The notes under the pieces were generated by a model that searched no databases, was not told the DNA's origin, and saw only the letters and a program-made list of their open reading frames with translations. From NCBI GenBank assembly GCA_003645185.1, contig QNEL01000026.1, forward strand, positions 1 to 32,311: a stretch of 32,311 bases of DNA, read 5' to 3'. The DNA is from Candidatus Parabeggiatoa sp. nov. 3 (GTDB lineage: Bacteria; Pseudomonadota; Gammaproteobacteria; Beggiatoales; Beggiatoaceae). Position numbers and translations under genes: made by a program. The first letter of the stretch is position 1; every line of letters starts with the position of its first letter. Below are positions 1-8,283 of this stretch, piece after piece.

Positions 1-447
1 AATCATGACAATCAGCATTTCACATTTCACGCTAATGTATAGCGAAGCGAAACATTAGCGTGAGCCGAAGGCCAGCGAAGCTAAATTCAGTTTTTGCGCG
101 CAAAAACTGAAGCGTGAACCGAACTAAATATCAGCGTTCTATCAAGTTTTTAGTCTATTTATTTGTTTATACTTAGCGCGGTAACAAATTTTCAGGCAAA
201 AGTACAGCGAAGCGAACCGAAGGTCAGCGAAGCTAAACTTTTGCCTGAAAAACTTTTTCATGAGGATGGTGGGCAACAAAAACACGTTTCGCGCGCGTAG
301 TGAAGCTTCGCTATACTTTAGCGTGAAATACATAAAAGCAAATTTATGCCACTCATTAAAAAGACTTTCTAAAGTGTATTTCATGTTTTCATGCTTAAAA
401 AATGAACATAAGAACATCTGAACTGTTGATATCAGAAAAATTCAATC
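1..447. repeat. Gene-free repeat-rich leader region
   Basis: No convincing gene is seen. The stretch is built from short modules that recur through the window: a perfect palindrome with a GCGC centre at 88-109, a 13-bp inverted pair at 191-203 and 237-249, a copy of the ATCAGCGTTCTAT motif (reverse strand) near 130-143, and a copy of the GGTGGGCAACAAAAACACG motif at about 265-285. A 91-residue reading frame on the minus strand runs through these repeats and looks like repeat translation, not a protein. Confidence 0.6.
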
Positions 448-462
448 TTGCAAAATTCTAAA

Positions 463-828
463 ATGTTTCAACATACAACATTGACTTATCAAACAAAACA
501 AGGCATACCTATTGTCACATTGTCAGGGAGTTTAATCAATATTGATACCGCGCCTGTACGAAGACAACTGATTGATCTTATTGAAAAGATATCGCCTTAT
601 TTAATTATTGATCTGACACAATTAAATGTTATTGATGCGAGAGCCCTTTCGGTATTCGTTTCTGCCCTCAAAACGGCACAGGAACACCAAGGCGAGGTTT
701 TATTACTTAATCCCACTCCACCCGTGCGTACCTTGATTGAACTCATACACTTGCAAAACATTTTCAGTATTTATATTGACGAGGCTGCCGCTTTAGCACA
801 TTGTACTCAATCTTTATGTCAAACTTAA
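463..828 (+). CDS. STAS-domain protein (anti-sigma factor antagonist-like)
   Basis: About 121 residues, a single STAS domain (SpoIIAA/RsbV type): an N-terminal strand pair (IPIVTLSGSLIN), a central LIIDLTQLNVIDA segment and a C-terminal helix. STAS proteins are cytoplasmic switches that bind anti-sigma factors or other partners and are usually controlled by phosphorylation of a Ser/Thr in the motif D-S/T-x-G. Here that segment reads D58-A59-R60-A61-L62, so the phospho-acceptor is alanine. A TTG at 448 could extend the protein by five residues; the ATG at 463 is preferred. The stop overlaps the start region of the downstream polysaccharide export gene, so the two are probably translated together and the protein may regulate export or synthesis of that polymer (inference). 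Confidence 0.75.
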   Translation: MFQHTTLTYQTKQGIPIVTLSGSLINIDTAPVRRQLIDLIEKISPYLIIDLTQLNVIDARALSVFVSALKTAQEHQGEVLLLNPTPPVRTLIELIHLQNIFSIYIDEAAALAHCTQSLCQT

Positions 829-1985
829 TCAAATCTTTTATCCCTATTCCAAAATTAGATTATTATTTTAAGGCTTATTGGCTATTGCCGTTATGGATGT
901 GCGTGGTATTGCTAATAGGCTGTAGTTCAACGGTTTCCATTCCCGATAATTTTGTGCGCCCGGCTGCCCGTCAGGAAATCATGGTGACTCCCCCTGGCAC
1001 TTTAAGTGGCTTTCAAGCCGCTGTGACAGAAAACGACGAAAATTATCGCGTGGGTACCGGTGACGAAATAACCGTCGAAGTATGGGGCTATTCAGAATTA
1101 TCGGGCAAACATACAGTGGGCCCTGATGGCAAGATTACTTTGCCACTTGTCGGGCCTATTGAATTGAATAATTTATCCCGCGAACAGGCGGCCAAAACCA
1201 TTACCACAAAACTGGCCCCCTATTATCTTGATTTATCTGTCGCTGTGCGGGTAGATCGTTATACGTCCAACCGGGTGTTAGTATTAGGGCGCGTGGCTCA
1301 CCCTGGCGAAGTACACTTTGGTATGACGACACCCAGCTTGCTTGAAGCGATCTCGTTAGCGGGTGGTTTTGCCGAGGCCAGTGGTTTGCAAGGAGAGGCA
1401 CAAACTTTGCCCTTTACGCACTGTGCTATATTTCGGGGGCGTGATCAGGTGGTGTGGATTGAACTTGAACCGTTGTTGACGGGCAAAGATTTATCCCTCA
1501 ATCTTAAATTGCAACGCAATGATATTGTCTATATTCCTGATATAGAAGAAAAATTAGTGTATGTGCTAGGTGAAGTGCGTCGTCCAGGCGCTTTTCGCCT
1601 TACCCGCAATATGTCTTTTATTGAATTACTTGCAAAGGCAGGGGGCCCAACTAGAGATGCCGCTCCCAATAGAATTAATGTTATCCGCCCTGAAGAAGGA
1701 CTCAATCAGCCCATGGCACTAAATGAATTAATCACACCTAATCAAAAAATGAATGTGGCCCTTCAAGAAGGTGATATTATCTATGTGCCAACCAATACGA
1801 TTGCCAAAATCAACTATGCTATACAATTTCTAAACCCTTTTACAACCATGTTGGGCATTTATGCCGATATCGTCTCAATTCAGGCTGATAGCCAACGTCG
1901 TAAACTTGATCAAGAAGAAGAAGAATTAAGAGCAAAACAGGCTGAGATTGAAGCGAAACAAGCGGCGAACTCGGGCTTAGAATAA
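816..1985 (+). CDS. Wza-type polysaccharide export outer-membrane lipoprotein
   Basis: About 389 residues. After a long cytoplasmic leader comes a hydrophobic segment ending in the lipobox LLIGC, which places the lipidated Cys at residue 36. Then follows a Poly_export domain (GTGDEITVEVWGY ... GPDGKITLPLVGPIE) and two SLBB-type repeats, each with the V-L-G-x-V-x-x-P-G signature (LVLGRVAHPGEV and VYVLGEVRRPGAF). The C-terminus has a charged Glu/Gln/Lys-rich helix, possibly coiled coil. The family forms the outer-membrane ring that exports capsule or exopolysaccharide and docks with a Wzc-like inner-membrane partner, encoded next in the window. A TTG at 801 is an alternative start; ATG at 816 gives a better signal sequence. 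The start lies inside the end of the STAS gene, a 13-nt overlap that suggests translational coupling. Confidence 0.88.
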   Translation: MSNLIKSFIPIPKLDYYFKAYWLLPLWMCVVLLIGCSSTVSIPDNFVRPAARQEIMVTPPGTLSGFQAAVTENDENYRVGTGDEITVEVWGYSELSGKHTVGPDGKITLPLVGPIELNNLSREQAAKTITTKLAPYYLDLSVAVRVDRYTSNRVLVLGRVAHPGEVHFGMTTPSLLEAISLAGGFAEASGLQGEAQTLPFTHCAIFRGRDQVVWIELEPLLTGKDLSLNLKLQRNDIVYIPDIEEKLVYVLGEVRRPGAFRLTRNMSFIELLAKAGGPTRDAAPNRINVIRPEEGLNQPMALNELITPNQKMNVALQEGDIIYVPTNTIAKINYAIQFLNPFTTMLGIYADIVSIQADSQRRKLDQEEEELRAKQAEIEAKQAANSGLE

Positions 1986-2856
1986 ATATCAGTGTTCAGT
2001 TATCAGTGTTCAGCGTTCAGTGTTCCGTTATCAGTTATCCGTTATCAATTTTAGGTTAAAGTATTCCAAGCAAAAGTTTTTGCATACAAAAACTTTTGCC
2101 AATACCTTCGCTAATTTTAAAAATGAGCCATTTCCAAAAAAAGTGTAGTGGTCAACAGGATTTCACATTTCACATTTCACGCAAAAGTTGCGCGCAACTT
2201 TTGCGTGAAATAAAGTTTCGCGAAGCGAAACTTTAGCGTGAAATAATGTTTTTGCGCGCAAAAACACTTGCGTGAACCGAAGGTCGGCTACGCTAAATGT
2301 TAAACAGAAAATGAAGGTACGAACAAATCCTTGATAGAACGCTGATTGCACTGATTGTCCTGATTTTCGCTGATTAATAATTAATATTAATTGTTCAAGA
2401 TCAATTTGACCACTACACATTTCCAAAAAAAGATTGATTTTTAGCAAAATGCAATAAGTTAAAAATTGACTTATGCTTGAAATTGACAATTTTTACAATT
2501 TGGCGAATGTATTGTAAAAGGCACCCTTCAAAATAGTTGACAGTTTGTTTTTATAAGTTAAGTTTTGATAATGGCCTAAATATGGTTAATAAATGCAGTG
2601 AAAATTTTAAGTGATAATCATTATAATTCTTGCACCGAAATCAGTTTAATCAGCGTTCTATCCGTGATAACTGATTTCCACATTTCACATTTCACGCAAA
2701 AGTTGCGCGCAACTTTTCACGCTAAAGTTTCGCTCCGCGAAACTTTAGCGTGAAAGCGTGAAATAAAGTTTCGCTCCGCGAAACTTTAGCGTGAAATAAA
2801 GTTTTTGCGCGCAAAAACTTTTGCGTGGAACTGATAACTGATAACTGATAATAAAT
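1986..2856. repeat. Intergenic repeat cluster between export gene and Wzc-like gene
   Basis: No gene is supported in these roughly 870 bases. Contents: degenerate tandem copies of TCAGTGTTCAGTTA near 1988-2045; a perfect 36-nt palindrome at 2175-2210 with arms TTTCACGCAAAAGTTGCG; further palindromes at 2212-2234 and 2249-2266; the GATAGAACGCTGATT motif at 2333-2347 and its reverse near 2650-2662; and a second palindrome cluster at 2690-2830. Tandem CTGATAA repeats (2830-2850) run up to the next start codon, leaving no Shine-Dalgarno sequence. A 108-residue minus-strand frame here is repeat translation. Confidence 0.7.
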
Positions 2857-4989
2857 ATGCCACCTCCTGTATCTACAGCTTCATCTACAGAAGAACACTC
2901 TATTTCGACCGGTCGATTCAAACCCCTAGTTAGCCTTTTAAAATACAAATGGCTGGCATTACTTATTTTTGTTCTAGTCAGTGCGCTTGGTGTGCCGGTT
3001 GCGTTGAAAACAGGTCAATCGGTTTACATGGCGCAAGCGGTGGTGCTTGTGTCACCCAAGTTTATCCCCACGCTTGATTCAGAAAGAGGGATGGATTTAA
3101 ATCGTAATAATTACATATTATATGTTAAGCAACAGACTAACATGATCAGGCGCAGCGATGTTTTGCAAGAAGCGTTACAAAGGCCTGAAGTCCGAAAAAA
3201 TTGGTTACTGCCCGAAGAAACTGACAAGCAAGCTCAGAGCCGTTTAAAAAAAGCCTTGAAAGTCAAAAGTCAACGTAATAACCCATTTATTACTGTTCAA
3301 CTCACGGGTTCGAGTGCAAAAGGATTGGATATTGTCGTCAATAGTATTGTAGAAGTTTATTTGAAAAAAGCGAAAGCAGAGATATTTTATGATAGTGATG
3401 GTAGAATTAAAAAATTGAACAAACGTCGGGAGGAATTAGAGCGTTTAATTTCAGAAAAGCATAAACACCGTATGGGAATTGCTGAAGAACTGGGTGTGAC
3501 AACCTTTCAAGAAAACCGCTTAAATCCTTATGATGACATTTTAATTGAGAATACCTCTGCTTTTACGCTCGCACGTCGCCAGCGCGTTGAGGCAGAAACC
3601 CGTTTAGCCGCTTTGAAAAAACAACAACTTCATGGTAAAACGACGTTAGAGACACTTGTCAGAGAAATGGTTGCTAATGATAGGGTACTCACCAGTTATA
3701 AAATGAAATTGATTGAACGACGTACAGAATTGTTGACCCAAACTTTAGGTTTAACTTCAAAACATCCGAGTAAGCGTCGTGCCGAAAGAGAAATTGCTCA
3801 AATCGACCAAGAAATGGAACGCGCAACTCGTGATTTGTATCAAGAAATCCGTGACCGTTTATTGGAAAAAGCTCAAGCTGAGATTTATCAAACGCAACGT
3901 CTTGAGCAAGCCTTGGCCGGCGAAATTGAACTGCAACGCACAAAAGCCATCCACTATGCCAATCTCTATAATAAAGCACTGGTACTCAATAAAGAGATTT
4001 TGCGTACTTACAAACAGTTGAATAAAATCAATAACCGCATTGACTTTTTGACCGTTGAAGCAACTGCCCCAGGATTTATACGCTTAAACACGTCTGCCAC
4101 ACCACCGCGCTATCCAATCAAAGGCGGACGCAAACAAATTGTTTTAATATTCGTCGTCGTTGCCCTTGGTTTAGGGATAGCTGTGCCAATCCTGATAGAT
4201 ATGCTAGATCGGCGCATACGCACCCCGGGGGAAGTGCATAAAATTCTGGGCTTTCCACCCATGGCTTGGATTTTAGAACGTTACAACCGGAGTACTGAAC
4301 AATTGGCGACGGATTACCTGCGTCGTATGGCATTGGCATTAGAACGCGATTGGCATACCCATGAAACGACTGGTTTTGTTCTCACTTCGGTTAAACCAGG
4401 TGGTGGCACCACAACGCTGACTTTAGAATTAGCACATTTGCTAAGTGAGTTAGGGGTGAATACCTTAGCGGTGGAACTGAATGCGTTTCAACCCGATCCC
4501 CGTTATGGTGGCGCAACCTCTTCTCAAGGATTGACAACCTTATTAAACCAAGACAGTGATAGGGTTCTATCACCAGAAATGTTGATCGTACCTGCCACGG
4601 CTGATTTACCGGATCGCTTGCCTGTTGGTGACACACCTAAGCGTCATTTAGCCACTTATGGTAAATTGCGCTCTGTGCTTAAACAACTCAATGCCCATTA
4701 CGATCTGATACTGATGGATACCCCGCCTCTGTTGTTATCAGCCGATGCAGAATTGTTAGGCGAAATGGCAGGCGGTGTCTTACTGGTAGTTGAAGCTTCC
4801 GTCGTTATGCCGGGTGAACTCAAGCGAGCGGCACAATTATTGGAGCGTTTAAATCCGCCAGTGGTTGGCTCGGTACTTAATCGGGTTGAAGTCTTTCGAG
4901 GGGGAGGTTATTTTGCGGAACTCCTTGAAGAATATGAAACGGGAGGCAAATTAAAACGGGGATTGCTTAAGCGATTACTTTGGCATTGA
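2857..4989 (+). CDS. Wzc/GumC-like chain-length protein with degenerate tyrosine-kinase domain
   Basis: 710 residues in the order expected for a polysaccharide co-polymerase with fused BY-kinase: TM1 about 32-52, a long periplasmic coiled-coil region about 180-420, TM2 about 427-448, then a cytoplasmic P-loop domain. These proteins set polymer length and contact the Wza-like exporter encoded upstream. The kinase part is degenerate. The Walker A segment reads P514-G-G-G-T518-T-T, with Thr where the catalytic Lys should be. The Walker A' D-x-D is E540-x-N542. Walker B (DLILMDTPP, D616-P624) is kept. The Tyr-rich C-terminal tail is nearly absent, with two Tyr near the end. It probably works as a structural length regulator rather than an active kinase (inference). 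ATG 2857 has no clear ribosome-binding site. Confidence 0.85.
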   Translation: MPPPVSTASSTEEHSISTGRFKPLVSLLKYKWLALLIFVLVSALGVPVALKTGQSVYMAQAVVLVSPKFIPTLDSERGMDLNRNNYILYVKQQTNMIRRSDVLQEALQRPEVRKNWLLPEETDKQAQSRLKKALKVKSQRNNPFITVQLTGSSAKGLDIVVNSIVEVYLKKAKAEIFYDSDGRIKKLNKRREELERLISEKHKHRMGIAEELGVTTFQENRLNPYDDILIENTSAFTLARRQRVEAETRLAALKKQQLHGKTTLETLVREMVANDRVLTSYKMKLIERRTELLTQTLGLTSKHPSKRRAEREIAQIDQEMERATRDLYQEIRDRLLEKAQAEIYQTQRLEQALAGEIELQRTKAIHYANLYNKALVLNKEILRTYKQLNKINNRIDFLTVEATAPGFIRLNTSATPPRYPIKGGRKQIVLIFVVVALGLGIAVPILIDMLDRRIRTPGEVHKILGFPPMAWILERYNRSTEQLATDYLRRMALALERDWHTHETTGFVLTSVKPGGGTTTLTLELAHLLSELGVNTLAVELNAFQPDPRYGGATSSQGLTTLLNQDSDRVLSPEMLIVPATADLPDRLPVGDTPKRHLATYGKLRSVLKQLNAHYDLILMDTPPLLLSADAELLGEMAGGVLLVVEASVVMPGELKRAAQLLERLNPPVVGSVLNRVEVFRGGGYFAELLEEYETGGKLKRGLLKRLLWH

Positions 4990-5173
4990 ATGTTCATCAA
5001 TTCATACTTAATAATATGGGTCATTTAAAACTGAAATTCATTCATCTTTTCACAATAGACTTGTCCCTTCATCCCCGTAACCCATTGGCGTACAAAATAT
5101 TTTTATATTAAAAATCAAGGATTTAGTTTACGAAGTCGATTCGGATTCCACTGATGGCAGTCCGATCCAAGCT

Positions 5174-5368
5174 GCTTTCGGTCAATTGGAGTGCAAAATT
5201 TGTTTTGCTTTTGGTCAATTGGAGTGCAAAATTTATTTTGCTTTCGGCCCGATTGGAATGCCTGTTATTTTGCTTTCGGCCCGATTGGAATGCTTGTTAT
5301 TTTGCTTTCGGCCCGATTGGAATGCCTGTTATTTTGCTTTCGGCCCGATTGGAATGCCTGTTATTTTC
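5174..5368 (+). repeat. Tandem repeat of 32-33 bp, six units
   Basis: Units begin at 5174, 5207, 5240, 5272, 5304 and 5336, each with GCTTTCGG or GCTTTTGG. Spacing is 33, 33, 32, 32, 32. Units 1-2 carry TCAATTGGAGTGCAAAATTT; units 3-6 carry CCCGATTGGAATGCCTGTTA. The 32-bp period rotates the reading frame, so the small frames seen on all three phases are not proteins. The type-1 unit reappears in reverse orientation at about 24950-25005. Confidence 0.85.
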
Positions 5369-5434
5369 GCGAAGGTGCGATTGATAATGACCCTTTTTTT
5401 GGGAATGCGCCCTTTGCATACCTACTTGACATAA

Positions 5435-5656
5435 GTGTACGTCATGAGATCGGGAAACGCTATAGTATTTCTATTGCTGAGTATGCGTAGTGCTATCAAA
5501 GCACGTTGGAAATCAAGCAACCCGCTTACCTTGTTTTTATATGGACTACACTCACAATTTCAGTGTTTACCCATTGCCATTGGACAATTATCTTATTACT
5601 ATCACCGCTGGCGCGGGCAACGTCGTCGTTTGATTGAATACAAAATGCCCAACTAG
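5435..5656 (+). pseudogene. Possible C-terminal remnant of a GT2-type glycosyltransferase
   Basis: A short frame of 73 codons with no ribosome-binding site. Its end, YGLHSQFQCLPIAIGQ followed by SYYYHRWRGQRRRLIEYK, resembles the C-terminus of membrane-associated family 2 glycosyltransferases found in exopolysaccharide clusters (recognition from memory, not verified). Position just downstream of the Wza-like and Wzc-like genes supports that reading. The N-terminal catalytic part is absent; the region that should hold it is occupied by tandem repeats. It could also be a fortuitous frame. Confidence 0.33.
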
Positions 5657-5982
5657 ATTTTCCCCCGTTTTCACCAGGCCCGAAGCTTGGTTCCTGAGCT
5701 TGTTGAAGAAATTGGGGGATGAATTTTTAACACGATTGAAATCGTTCTAAACGCTAAAGACGCTAAAGACGCTAAAGACGCTAAAGATGCTCGGTAAGAA
5801 AGAGAAATCGAAGCCTCTCTTGCGTCTCTTTTTCACGCGCGTGAAAACGTCTTTTGCGTTATTTTTTTCATCAATAAATCGTACCTTGTAGTTCAAGGGT
5901 TGTGGTATTTTTGAGTTGATTTTCTTCTTTCCAAAGTTTCGCATTTGATATTATTTCGCTACAAGCTTTATCATTAAAATTT

Positions 5983-7362
5983 ATGATTCCTAACAATAAT
6001 ATGACTCATGGGGAGCGACGTGCCACTATGGCACTCGCCAGTATTATGTCCATACGAATGATGGGCCTATTTATGATTCTCCCCGTTTTCGCCATTTTTG
6101 CACAAGATTTACCGGATACAACCCCTACTTTGGTAGGACTCGCAATAGGAATCTACGGCCTGACTCAAGCGATTTTCCAAATTCCATTTGGCATGTTATC
6201 TGACCGTTTTGGACGTAAACCTATCATTTATATTGGTTTACTTCTATTTGCGGTGGGTAGTGTCATAGCGGCGCTTTCGACTTCCATTATGGGTATTATT
6301 ATAGGCCGCGCCATACAGGGCTGTGGAGCCATTGCCTCTGCAACACTCGCTATGACGGCCGATTTAACCCGTGAAGAACACCGCACTAAAGCGATGGCTA
6401 TCATGGGTATGAGCATCGGCAGTTCATTTATTTTAGCTTTAGCACTGGGCCCTTTATTCTACCGTTGGATAAGTGTACCCGGCCTTTTTTGGTTGACGGC
6501 CATGTTTGCCTTAATCGGCATTGCTATCTTGTACTTGATTGTACCCCAACCCCTAAGTTGTCGTTTTCACCGTGATACTGAACCGGCCCCGACACAATTT
6601 AAACGGGTTTTACAAGATACCCAATTATTACGCCTAGATTTTGGTATTTTATCACTCCATTTATTACTGACTTCATTGTTTGTCGTATTGCCAATTGTTT
6701 TAAACACCAAAGTGGATGCTGAACACCATTGGCTGGTTTATGTACCGGTACTCATTGCTTCTGTCATCGCCATGATACCTTTCATCATCTTTGCAGAAAA
6801 ATATCGCCACATCAAACTCGTTTTTGTTGGCGCAATAGCTCTACTAGGTTTCTCTCAACTGGGTTTGAGTTACTTACATGATCACTTGATCGGTATGATA
6901 CTCATGCTCTTTTTCTTCTTCACAGCGATTAACTTACTTGAAGCCAGCCTACCTTCCCTCATCAGCAAAATCGCACCTGCGGAAAGTAAAGGTACAGCAA
7001 TGGGTGTCTATTCAAGCGCCCAATTTTTTGGTGCCTTTTTAGGCGGAGTCATGGGTGGCTGGCTGCATCAACATTATAGTATCAGCGCCGTCTTTGCTTT
7101 TTGTGCCACATTAACGGTGATTTGGTTTATACTAGCAGCAACCATGCAAAAACCACATTACTTAACCAGCCACTTACTCAACATTGGCCAACTTGACAAA
7201 CAAAAGGCCAATCAATTAACCCATTGTTTGATGCAAGTACCAGGCGTGGCTGAAGTTGTGATTATTATTGAAGATGAGGTTGCTTATCTGAAAGTCGATA
7301 GCAAAATATTAGACATGGCAGCGTTGACTGAATGTGCCGTTCTGAATGAAGTGCGCTGCTAA
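5983..7362 (+). CDS. yajR: YajR-type MFS transporter with C-terminal YAM domain
   Basis: 459 residues, 12 predicted membrane segments. MFS motif A is intact between TM2 and TM3 (GMLSDRFGRK, residues 70-79). The sequence follows the YajR family closely: GERRAT near the start, YGLTQAIFQIPFG, DLTREEHRTKAMA, LEASLPSLISKIAP and KGTAMGVYSSAQFFG. Residues about 395-459 form the soluble YAM domain (ferredoxin-like fold) typical of YajR, ending with VAYLKVDSKI. The family is a proton-driven drug/solute exporter of uncertain natural substrate in the inner membrane. ATG at 5983 or 6001 could be the start; the match to relatives begins at MTHGERR (6001). ssb follows 32 nt downstream, a gammaproteobacterial arrangement in which uvrA usually lies upstream; uvrA is absent here. 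Confidence 0.88.
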   Translation: MIPNNNMTHGERRATMALASIMSIRMMGLFMILPVFAIFAQDLPDTTPTLVGLAIGIYGLTQAIFQIPFGMLSDRFGRKPIIYIGLLLFAVGSVIAALSTSIMGIIIGRAIQGCGAIASATLAMTADLTREEHRTKAMAIMGMSIGSSFILALALGPLFYRWISVPGLFWLTAMFALIGIAILYLIVPQPLSCRFHRDTEPAPTQFKRVLQDTQLLRLDFGILSLHLLLTSLFVVLPIVLNTKVDAEHHWLVYVPVLIASVIAMIPFIIFAEKYRHIKLVFVGAIALLGFSQLGLSYLHDHLIGMILMLFFFFTAINLLEASLPSLISKIAPAESKGTAMGVYSSAQFFGAFLGGVMGGWLHQHYSISAVFAFCATLTVIWFILAATMQKPHYLTSHLLNIGQLDKQKANQLTHCLMQVPGVAEVVIIIEDEVAYLKVDSKILDMAALTECAVLNEVRC

Positions 7363-7394
7363 TTCGTTGATTAACTTGAAAAAGGTAAATAAAT

Positions 7395-7994
7395 ATGTCA
7401 AGAGGTGTGAATAAAGTTATATTAGTAGGCAACTTGGGAAATGATCCCGACATGCGTTCCACGCCCTCCGGCACTTCCGTTGCCCATGTGAGTTTGGCTA
7501 CCAGTTTTTCAACTAAAGACAAACAAACTGGCGAGTGGCGAGATGAAACGGAGTGGCACCGTGTTGTTTTTTTTGATCGCCTAGCTGAAATTGTCAAACA
7601 ATATCTACACAAAGGCTCACAAATTTATGTGGAAGGTAGTTTACGAACCAGCAAATGGCAAGATAAAAATACAGGTCAAGACCGCTACAGCACTGAAATT
7701 GTTGCTCGTGACATGCAAATGTTAGGCAGTCGCAATGACAGTGGCGGTGCCAGTTATGGTGCCCCAGGTAGCTATGATGGCGCATCAAGTGGTGGCTATG
7801 CCCCTGTACCGCCCGCTCAAGGCGCGGGCCAAGCACCCGCGCAGCCCTATACTCAACAAGCAGGAGGCCAACCCGTTCCGCCACCCGCCTACCCAAATCA
7901 AAACACGGGACAACCTATTCCGCCACAGCCACCCGTAACCGGCACCACAACACCGCCACCCGATAAAAATTTTGATGAAGACGTACCGTTTTAA
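7395..7994 (+). CDS. ssb: Single-stranded DNA-binding protein
   Basis: 199 residues. The N-terminal OB-fold (about 1-110) contains the family signatures [46 protein letters not shown] and [15 protein letters not shown] Pro/Gln/Gly-rich linker (about 120-190) follows, and the protein ends in the acidic tip FDEDVPF, the site that recruits replication and repair enzymes (usual form DDDIPF). It coats single-stranded DNA as a tetramer in replication, recombination and repair. The start is supported by an AAAAGG element upstream of ATG 7395. yajR lies 32 nt upstream. The stop is followed within about 25 nt by a tandem array of strong hairpins that may end transcription. Confidence 0.97.
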   Translation: MSRGVNKVILVGNLGNDPDMRSTPSGTSVAHVSLATSFSTKDKQTGEWRDETEWHRVVFFDRLAEIVKQYLHKGSQIYVEGSLRTSKWQDKNTGQDRYSTEIVARDMQMLGSRNDSGGASYGAPGSYDGASSGGYAPVPPAQGAGQAPAQPYTQQAGGQPVPPPAYPNQNTGQPIPPQPPVTGTTTPPPDKNFDEDVPF

Positions 7995-8018
7995 TCACGG
8001 GCTCCCCAAAAAGACGGG

Positions 8019-8283
8019 CCCAAACCTGACAGGTTTTAAAAACCTGTCAGGTTTTAATATCCACCCCTTAAAGTCAAAATAACCCCCAAACCTGACAGGT
8101 TTTTTAAAACCTGTCAGGTTTTAATATCTACCCCTTAGAGTCAAAATAACGCCCAAACCTGACAGGTTTTTAAAACCTGTCAGGTTTTAATATCTACCCC
8201 TTAGAGTCAAAATAACCCCCAAACCTGACAGGTTTTTAAAACCTGTCAGGTTTTAATATCCACCCCTTAGAGTCAAAATAACT
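8019..8283 (+). repeat. Four tandem 66-67 bp hairpin repeats between ssb and rdgB
   Basis: Copies start at 8019, 8086, 8153 and 8219. Each has a 16-bp inverted repeat (AAACCTGACAGGTTTT with its reverse complement, about 1-2 nt loop) followed by a conserved tail containing CACCCCTTAGAGTCAAAATAA. Copy 1 differs slightly in the loop and tail. The last copy runs to the base before the rdgB start codon. The stems followed by T-runs could act as terminators or RNA-stability elements; the near-identity of copies suggests recent amplification. Confidence 0.9.

Larger units (their letters stand above)
4990..5982. repeat. Repeat-rich gap upstream of yajR
   Basis: Nearly 1 kb with no intact gene. It contains the 32-bp tandem repeat at 5174-5368, a possible glycosyltransferase remnant at 5435-5656, a TTGTTGAAG-type dispersed repeat near 5690-5710, and four tandem copies of the 9-mer ACGCTAAAG at 5751-5786. 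A stretch at about 5845-5870 (CGTCTTTTGCGTTATTTTTT) recurs with small changes near 20934. Several small overlapping frames here are translations of the tandem repeat. Confidence 0.6.

Noticed and set aside
142-417. 91-residue minus-strand protein upstream of the STAS gene
   Set aside because: It consists of translated palindrome modules (FRQKFSFADLRFASLYF type) also found in other intergenic regions.
5174-5368. CRISPR array from regularly spaced repeats
   Set aside because: The units are contiguous 32-33 bp tandem repeats with no unique spacers, and no cas genes are present.
5154-5490. Small overlapping proteins with 11-residue repeats
   Set aside because: They are translations of the 32-bp tandem repeat in three frames; the period is not a multiple of three and no ribosome-binding site is present.
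8019-8283. CRISPR-like array between ssb and rdgB
   Set aside because: The sequence between stems is itself conserved in every copy, so there are no spacers; it is a tandem hairpin repeat.
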